Part shown: positions 33,507 to 38,455 of the stretch, in pieces
Numbering within the stretch: position 1 is the first letter of the stretch
Layout of the letters: the number at the start of each line of letters is the position of its first letter
Program-made: the position numbers and the translations under genes
Source: Sandaracinaceae bacterium
GTDB lineage: Bacteria > Myxococcota_A > Polyangia > Polyangiales > JAFGIB01
Length of the DNA stretch: 38,455 nt
Direction: 5' to 3'
Assembly: GCA_017881055.1 (NCBI GenBank)
Contig: JADGRF010000025.1
Coordinates: forward strand, 1 to 38,455
Notes under the pieces: generated by a model
What the model saw: only the letters and a program-made list of their open reading frames with translations
What the model was told of the DNA's origin: nothing
Database searches by the model: none

Positions 33507-34370
33507 CTATCTCAACGCGCGCTGCGCCATGCGCCAGAGCCCGACGCCATCCACGGCCGCCTGCTTCGGGTACGAAACCGTGCCGACGGCGATCACGGGT
33601 TTGTCCGACTTGTCGGCCAGCGCGAACAGATCCGGATCACCGAGCAGCCCGCGCAGACGCTTCGTCACGATGCTCGCGCCCTCGGGACCCGTTTCAGGAA
33701 GTAGGATCGTGAGCTCGGGCGTGTCCGAGCGAAACAAATGGTCGACGTTGCGAATGCCGCCGCGCAGCGCGCTGGCGAGCGGAACGATCACGAGCTCGGG
33801 CGCGCTGCCACCGAGCGCCGCCGCAAGCACTTCGTAGTTGAGGCAGCGCGCGACCACGCAGCTGAGCGGATGCTTGTAGCGGACCGCGCGCGTGAACTCG
33901 TAGTCGAGGCTGATCTGAAGTTGGTTGCCGGTGCCCGCGTTCGTGAGTGGATCGACGATCGGAGTGTGATCGCTCGACTCGGGCGCCGCATCGCGCGCCT
34001 GCTTGAGCTTGAGCACGTTGCGCAGACGCTGCTGAATCTCGAACGTGCGGTAGGGCTTGCTGACGTAGTCGTCTGCGCCTAGCGCAACGCCACGCTCGCG
34101 ACCCTCGACGTCGTCCTCGCGCGTAGCGAGCAAGATCGACACGAGGCAAAGGCCGGCGTCTCCTTTCAGGATCCGCAACACCTGAAAGCCGTCCATCACG
34201 GGCAGCGAGGCGTCCATCAGCACGAGCTCCGGCCGCTGACGTGCGACGGCGTCGAGCACCGCGCCGCCATCGGCTGCAGTCATGACGTCGTAGCCCAACG
34301 TGGCGCACAACTCCGACAAAAGCCGGAGATTGAAGGGGTCTGCGTCAGCTACCAGAACGAGCGCGCTCAT
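33507..34370 (-). CDS. Receiver protein with degenerate GGDEF domain
   Basis: 287 residues from ATG 34370. The receiver (1-120) is intact: DAD at 9-11, Asp53 (LVLMDASLPVMDG), Lys105 (DDYVSKPY). The C-terminal 150 residues follow a GGDEF domain in outline (DPLTNAGTGNQLQISLDYEFTRAVRYKHPLSCVVARCLNYE, RNVDHLFRSD and TILLPETGPEGASIVTKRLRGLL), but where the active site GGDEF should be there is SDTPEL at about 215-220. It therefore cannot make c-di-GMP in the usual way; it may bind another ligand or serve as a partner. It heads the operon with rseP 2 and rsmB (about 70 bases to the GTG start). Confidence 0.85.
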   Translation of the reverse strand: MSALVLVADADPFNLRLLSELCATLGYDVMTAADGGAVLDAVARQRPELVLMDASLPVMDGFQVLRILKGDAGLCLVSILLATREDDVEGRERGVALGADDYVSKPYRTFEIQQRLRNVLKLKQARDAAPESSDHTPIVDPLTNAGTGNQLQISLDYEFTRAVRYKHPLSCVVARCLNYEVLAAALGGSAPELVIVPLASALRGGIRNVDHLFRSDTPELTILLPETGPEGASIVTKRLRGLLGDPDLFALADKSDKPVIAVGTVSYPKQAAVDGVGLWRMAQRALR

Positions 34371-34489
34371 CGTCTGCGTCAACGCGCGCCCCCCGCGCGT
34401 TTCCTTATCATCGAGCCCAGGAGGTCATCGTCGATTGATGCGGCCGAAGCCTAGCAGGCGCGCACTCGTTACGTAAGCCGCAACGCGCA

Positions 34490-34948
34490 TCAACGCAGCG
34501 CGATCAAGCTGACGCGCACTAGCCATTGGCCAAGACCGAAAGCAGCAAGCGCAAGCGCCACGCGATCGCCACGCAAGCGCGCCAGCGTCGCGTACAACTC
34601 CAGACGCAGCGCAGCCGCGAGCAGAGACGCCGGCAGCGCGATCAGCGTCAGCATACATAGGACTACGCCCAGCGGGTTTGCGGCAAGCGCGAGAGCGAGC
34701 TCTCCGCGCACCATGTGTGCGAACGCGGTCGTGAGCCCGCAGCCGGGACACGGCAGCGAAGTAAACTGGCGAAACGCGCAGGCCGGCAACCCGAGCTGCG
34801 TGTGCGTACCGAAGCCGCGCGGATCCGGAGTGAGCATGCGCGCGACGCCCAACACGGCCGCAGATAGCGCTGCGATCGCTAGAAAACCCGCGGAGTCGAG
34901 CAGCGGCGCAGCGTGATGGGACCGGGATGCAGCCAGCATCTCTCGCAC
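34490..34948 (-). CDS. DUF2752 membrane protein
   Basis: 152 residues; starts GTG 34948 or ATG 34939. Contains FTSLPCPGCGLTTAFAHMVRGELALALAANPLGVVLCML, the DUF2752 signature with CPGCG followed by a membrane helix. Three to four hydrophobic segments make it an inner-membrane protein. The conserved cysteines suggest metal or redox binding, but the function of the family is unknown. It stands alone between the receiver gene and the 35097 gene. Confidence 0.85.
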   Translation of the reverse strand: MREMLAASRSHHAAPLLDSAGFLAIAALSAAVLGVARMLTPDPRGFGTHTQLGLPACAFRQFTSLPCPGCGLTTAFAHMVRGELALALAANPLGVVLCMLTLIALPASLLAAALRLELYATLARLRGDRVALALAAFGLGQWLVRVSLIALR

Positions 34949-35096
34949 GACGCCACGCGCGGGTGGCTCCCGTCAAGTCATGAGCCGAAGCGCGCGCACA
35001 GCGCACGCTGCCGCACCTACACGGGCCGACCTGAACGCACGCGTGAGCGTGACCCGGCAGGCGAATTCTGATACCTGTTGAGCGGGGATTTTAGTC

Positions 35097-35849
35097 ATGC
35101 GTCCGGGCCCCTCACCTCTCGTCGGCTACAACACGAACGTCCGGCACAAGGGCAAGCTCTTCCACATTCAAACGGAAGACTCGGGCGTCAATCACCCGCA
35201 CGTGATCACGCACTTGTTCGCGGACGGCGGCCGCATCATCGCGTCGCGCAAGACCGCGTACGCCGAGCAGCTTGGCGCGAAGGACCTGCAGAGCATCGTC
35301 AAGAAGCTGATGCAGGATCAGCACAAGTCGATGTTCATCGAGCTGCGCGACTGCGTCTACGACGAGGACGGCCCAAGCTCGGAAGGCGCGCAGCTCGGCA
35401 CGACCGAAGCCATTCCCGATGCGCCTGCGCATGGGGCGCATGGTGCACAGGCGACGCGTACTGCGACCAGCATCGCCCCGACTGCGCCCGCCGCAACGAC
35501 CACCAGCGCCGCGAGCAAGCCCGTGCCGTCTACGGATCGGCCGCCGTCTTCGATGAAGCCGCCGACCTCACCCTCGCTCGAAGACCTCGACGTCGATGCG
35601 CTCGAGCGTGCAGCCGCGGCGCGCATGGCGGAGTCGGCTGCGGCCCGTGCGGCCAAGGCGCGGGGCGAGGCTCCGCGGCGCGGCGCGGGTCGCTATCAAC
35701 AGACCGTTCCCGCGCAACACGATGGCCCGCACGACGCAAAGCCCTCCGCACGCCCCTCCATTTTCGGCGGCGAAGCCCTGCGAGGAAAGTCGCTCGACGA
35801 AGTGATCCTGTCCTATTTGTCCGACGACGTCGGCGAGCGCGACCGGTAG
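35097..35849 (+). CDS. Conserved unknown protein with N-terminal 'NTNVRHKGKLFHIQTED' domain
   Basis: 250 residues from ATG 35097. The N-terminal 85 residues (VGYNTNVRHKGKLFHIQTEDSG, ITHLFADGGRIIASRKTAYAE, IVKKLMQDQHKSMFIELRDC) form a small alpha/beta domain that I have seen in many deltaproteobacterial and acidobacterial hypothetical proteins of unknown function. A Pro/Ser/Ala linker follows, then a C-terminal conserved tail GRYQQTVPAQHD ... SIFGGEALRGKSLDEVILSYLSDD. Both ends look conserved with a flexible link, which suggests an adaptor protein. No catalytic motif is visible. The gene is the first of a plus-strand run of three. Confidence 0.8.
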   Translation: MRPGPSPLVGYNTNVRHKGKLFHIQTEDSGVNHPHVITHLFADGGRIIASRKTAYAEQLGAKDLQSIVKKLMQDQHKSMFIELRDCVYDEDGPSSEGAQLGTTEAIPDAPAHGAHGAQATRTATSIAPTAPAATTTSAASKPVPSTDRPPSSMKPPTSPSLEDLDVDALERAAAARMAESAAARAAKARGEAPRRGAGRYQQTVPAQHDGPHDAKPSARPSIFGGEALRGKSLDEVILSYLSDDVGERDR

Positions 35850-35943
35850 CTTTGCCGCCCGACGAACGCTTTGACACCCCAAGCAGCCGCGGATACAAGC
35901 AGAAGGGCCTTCGTCACGGCTGGCCTTCACTCGGGAGAAGTGC

Positions 35944-36246
35944 ATGGATCTGAAGCAGCAAATGATGAACAAGGCCATGCAGCTGATGCAGGACCCGCGC
36001 GTCGCGAAGGCCATGCAGAACCCGAAGTTCATCCAAGGCGTGATGGGCGCGCTGAAGCTGCGTAGCGAGGTTCAAAAGAACCTCGATGCCGGCGTGAAGG
36101 TGTTGGCGAAGCGGCTCCACTTGGCGACCGAGAGCGAAGTACGCGAGCTCAAGCGCGCCGTGAAGCGACTCGAACGTGAGCTCGAGAGCGAGCGCGGCAG
36201 CAAGCACAAGGGCGAGCGTCACAAAGAGCGCGCCGCCGAAGGCTGA
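35944..36246 (+). CDS. Small helical coiled-coil protein, unknown function
   Basis: 100 residues, ATG 35944 with GGGAGAAG just upstream. Entirely helical: MDLKQQMMNKAMQLMQDPRVAKAMQNPKFIQGVMGALKLRSEVQKNLDAGVKVLAKRLHLATESEVRELKRAVKRLERELESER, with a heptad pattern in the last third and a basic tail. The protein resembles phasin-like or poly(hydroxyalkanoate)-associated helical proteins only in composition. The next gene starts one base after its stop, so they are coupled. Confidence 0.78.
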   Translation: MDLKQQMMNKAMQLMQDPRVAKAMQNPKFIQGVMGALKLRSEVQKNLDAGVKVLAKRLHLATESEVRELKRAVKRLERELESERGSKHKGERHKERAAEG

Positions 36247-36247
36247 C

Positions 36248-36991
36248 GTGAAATTGCTGACCGAGCGCGCGGTTGGGAGCGGGCACGCGCCGGCAACGAC
36301 GACATCGCTCGCGCTGATCGTGCAGCTTGCCCTGGCCTGCTCGCCCGTGTGGGCCTACGCGCAGGACGGCGCGCAGGCAGCACAGCCTAAGCCGACGCAC
36401 GATGAAGAGCTGCGGCACGCCAAGCAGTGCTTCGCTGCGGCTCGGACAGCCTACGCCGCGGGCAAGCTCGCAGAGGCGCGTGACGGTTTCACGTGCGCCT
36501 TCGAGCTCGCACCCTCGCCCGAGCTGGAATGGAACCTCGCGCGCGTCTACGAGCGCATGGGCGATGCGAATCAAGGCATTCGCTTCTACTTGCTCTATCT
36601 GGATAGCAGTGCGCTGAAAGCAGAAGAGCGCGTGTCGATCGAACGGCGCGTGGCCGCGCTCGAGGAGCTCCGCGATCGCCAGCGCCAGCAAGTGAAAGGT
36701 CAGCTGCCCAGCGAGCGCGAGCTCGGCAGCGAAGCGCGCGCGTTCTTCGATCGCGGCGTCAAGCTCTACCACCGCGGCAACTACGTTGCAGCGCTCGTCG
36801 CGTTCGCGGCAGCGCTCCGCGCCAGCGGCGCGCCCGAGCTGCACTACAACTTGGCGGTGGCCTCCGAGCGCCTGCACAAGCCGAGCGACGCGCTCGATCA
36901 CTTCCGCGCGTACCTAGCCGCGAAGCCCGACGCCGACGACAAAGCCGACGTCGAAACGCGCATCGCAGCGCTGCGTGCACAGCTTCCTTGA
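36248..36991 (+). CDS. Secreted TPR-repeat protein
   Basis: 247 residues. GTG 36248 is chosen because it follows the upstream stop by one base and yields a signal peptide ending VWAYAQD. Two pairs of tetratricopeptide repeats are seen: AKQCFAAARTAYAAGKLAEARDGFTCAFELAPSPELEWNLARVYERMGDANQGIRFYLLYL, then ARAFFDRGVKLYHRGNYVAALVAFAAALRASGAPELHYNLAVASERLHKPSDALDHFRAYLAAKPDA, joined by a charged coiled-coil helix. It probably acts as a periplasmic adaptor. It ends 17 bases from the convergent glmU stop. Confidence 0.8.
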   Translation: MKLLTERAVGSGHAPATTTSLALIVQLALACSPVWAYAQDGAQAAQPKPTHDEELRHAKQCFAAARTAYAAGKLAEARDGFTCAFELAPSPELEWNLARVYERMGDANQGIRFYLLYLDSSALKAEERVSIERRVAALEELRDRQRQQVKGQLPSERELGSEARAFFDRGVKLYHRGNYVAALVAFAAALRASGAPELHYNLAVASERLHKPSDALDHFRAYLAAKPDADDKADVETRIAALRAQLP

Positions 36992-37008
36992 GCCGCGCCG
37001 GCAGCGGA

Positions 37009-38427
37009 CTACTTCTTCTCGCGACGTGCTTTGTCGGCCAGCAAGCGGGCGCGCAGGCGCGGCGCCAAATCGAGCTTGTTGACCTGCCTGGCGCGGCCGA
37101 TGGCCAACGCATCGGCCGGCACGTCCTGCGTCACCGTGGTCCCCGTTCCAACATACGCTCCGCGCCCGATCGTCACGGGTGCCACCAGTTGCGAGTCGCT
37201 ACCGATGAAGCTGCCGTCCTCGAGCGTGGTCACGTGCTTGTTCACGCCGTCGTAGTTGCAGAAGATCGTGCCGGCACCCACGTTCACGTCGCGACCGATC
37301 TGACCGTCGCCGAGGTACGCGAGGTGATTCGCCTTCGAGCCCTTGCCTACCCGCGTCTTCTTGGTCTCGACGAAATTGCCGATGTGCACGTCCTCGGCGA
37401 GCTCCGTGCCCGGCCGCAGATGCGCGAACGGGCCGATCTTCGCGCCCGCACCGATCACGCTCTCGGTCGCGACGCTGTACGGCAAGAGCTTCGCGCCCTC
37501 GCCGACCGTGGTATCCGTGAGCACGCAGCCGACGTCGATGTGCACGTCGCGCGCAATCGCGGTCTTGCCGCGTAGCGTGACATCGCGCTCGATCACCGAG
37601 TCCGGCTCGATCGTGACGCCCGGCTCGATGCAGATCGATGCGGGCGAGCGCAGCGTGACTCCGTTCTTCATGTGCGCGAGCGCAATGCGCTGGGACAGCT
37701 CGCGCTCGCGCAGCCCGAGCTCCGCGCGATCGTTCACGCCGTGCAGCTCGGCCGCGTCCCAAGCGAGATCGGCGACGCCGCCGTCAGCTGCAGCCAACGC
37801 GACCAGATCGGTCAAGTACAGCTCACCCTGCGCGTTGTTGGTGGTGAGCTTGCCGATCGACGCGCGAAAGAAGTCCGCCCGGATCGCGTACACGCCCGGG
37901 TTCCATTCCTGAATCGCGCGCTGCTCCGGGGTGCAGTCCTTCTGCTCCTGAATCCGCACGATCCGGCCCTGCGCATCGCGCAGGATGCGGCCGTAGCCCG
38001 TGGCATCCGGCAAGGTCGAGGTGAGCAGCGCGAGCGGGCCCGTGCTTGCGCTCGCGTGAGCGACCAGAGCGGCGATCGCGGCGCAGGTCAGCAGAGCCGA
38101 GTCGCCGTATTGAATCACGAACCAGCCATTCCAGTCGGGCAGCGCAGCAGCGCCGCAGCGCGCAGCATCGCCCGTTCCGCGTTGTTCGGGCTGGAGCGCC
38201 ATCAGCACGCGCTCGGCGAAGCGAGCGCGCAGCTCGCTCGTGACCATGTCGGCGCCATGGCCGACCACGCACACCACACGGGTCGCACCCGCGTCGAACG
38301 CGGCCTGCACGGGGTAGCAGATCATCGGCCGGCCGAGCAGCGGGTGCATCACCTTCGGCAAGCGGCTTTTCATGCGCGTGCCCATGCCGGCGGCGAGCAC
38401 TATCGAGACGAAGTCGGCTGGATTCAT
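37009..38427 (-). CDS. glmU: Bifunctional UDP-GlcNAc pyrophosphorylase / glucosamine-1-P acetyltransferase
   Basis: GlmU makes UDP-N-acetylglucosamine for peptidoglycan and lipopolysaccharide. 472 residues, ATG 38427 with GAGGA seven bases upstream. The N-terminal Rossmann-like uridyltransferase has LAAGMGTRMKSRLPK at 11-25, QRGTGDA, QYGD (usually YGDVPL, here YGDSALLT) and EWNPGVYA. The C-terminal acetyltransferase is a left-handed beta-helix of hexapeptides (VTIEPDSVIERDVTLRG ...), with KANHLAYLGDGQIG carrying the catalytic His, and ends in PADALAIGRARQVNK. Both halves are intact. An exact 12-base word lies at 37781-37792. Confidence 0.95.
   Translation of the reverse strand: MNPADFVSIVLAAGMGTRMKSRLPKVMHPLLGRPMICYPVQAAFDAGATRVVCVVGHGADMVTSELRARFAERVLMALQPEQRGTGDAARCGAAALPDWNGWFVIQYGDSALLTCAAIAALVAHASASTGPLALLTSTLPDATGYGRILRDAQGRIVRIQEQKDCTPEQRAIQEWNPGVYAIRADFFRASIGKLTTNNAQGELYLTDLVALAAADGGVADLAWDAAELHGVNDRAELGLRERELSQRIALAHMKNGVTLRSPASICIEPGVTIEPDSVIERDVTLRGKTAIARDVHIDVGCVLTDTTVGEGAKLLPYSVATESVIGAGAKIGPFAHLRPGTELAEDVHIGNFVETKKTRVGKGSKANHLAYLGDGQIGRDVNVGAGTIFCNYDGVNKHVTTLEDGSFIGSDSQLVAPVTIGRGAYVGTGTTVTQDVPADALAIGRARQVNKLDLAPRLRARLLADKARREKK
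37781..37792 (+). repeat. Dispersed word CCGTCAGCTGCA, exact copy
   Basis: Inside glmU (minus), encoding AADG. Confidence 0.85.
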
Positions 38428-38455
38428 GAGAGATCCTCAGTTGCGGCTCAGAAGA

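Noticed and set aside
35078..35953. Overlapping plus-strand frame alternative to the 35097 gene
   Set aside because: It reads a conserved unknown domain out of frame and yields Arg/His-rich sequence typical of shadows.

Overview
This window is high-GC DNA of about 38 kb with no rRNA, IS element, phage gene or CRISPR array. It looks like chromosomal core DNA of a myxobacterium-like bacterium (Myxococcota, former Deltaproteobacteria). The inference rests on the base composition, the density of multi-domain signalling proteins (PAS/GAF kinases, FHA, PilZ, receiver proteins), a histone-H1-like lysine-rich repeat tail on a kinase, and several conserved 'unknown' proteins I associate with this group. 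No phylogenetic test was possible.

Layout, left to right. 1-7046: N-terminus of an outer-membrane-type protein behind nagZ (minus strand), divergent from pcnB and a small SpoIIAA-like protein; a secreted protein of unknown function (minus); a two-gene unknown module followed by type III pantothenate kinase coaX. 7161-16512: regulatory block, with a double-FHA tail-anchored protein divergent from a PilZ/AMIN-like membrane protein, a DegP/HtrA protease, and two overlapping sensor-kinase genes followed upstream by a small lipoprotein. 16608-24193: murI, nadE, a secreted transglutaminase-like protein, a site-2 protease (RseP type 1), an outer-membrane protein and a periplasmic PpiC-type isomerase. 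24217-27403: a membrane Fe-S oxidoreductase followed by an isolated FliO/FliP (SctR) export-gate pair. 27735-30293: a DUF1232 protein, a TPR lipoprotein, a receiver-XRE regulator directly behind a tRNA-Pro gene with a strong sigma-70 promoter. 30413-38427: an operon of receiver/degenerate-GGDEF protein, second RseP and rsmB; a DUF2752 membrane protein; three small or unknown plus-strand genes; and glmU.

A theme is envelope maintenance and signalling: peptidoglycan synthesis and recycling (glmU, murI, nagZ), periplasmic protein quality control (degP, PpiC, two RseP paralogues), and sensors that could report on it. Three signalling proteins carry visibly disabled domains: a pseudo-receiver plus a HisKA domain without ATPase in the first kinase gene, and a GGDEF domain without its motif in the regulator ahead of the second rseP.

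The most unexpected signal is not a gene. A 12-base word, CCGTCAGCTGCA, occurs seven times exactly, with four more 10-base matches, always inside genes, in at least three reading frames, and where it encodes PSAA it uses A/T-ending codons that the surrounding sequence avoids. It behaves like a dispersed DNA-level signal (uptake sequence, Chi-like, methylation or nucleoid-protein site) rather than a protein motif.
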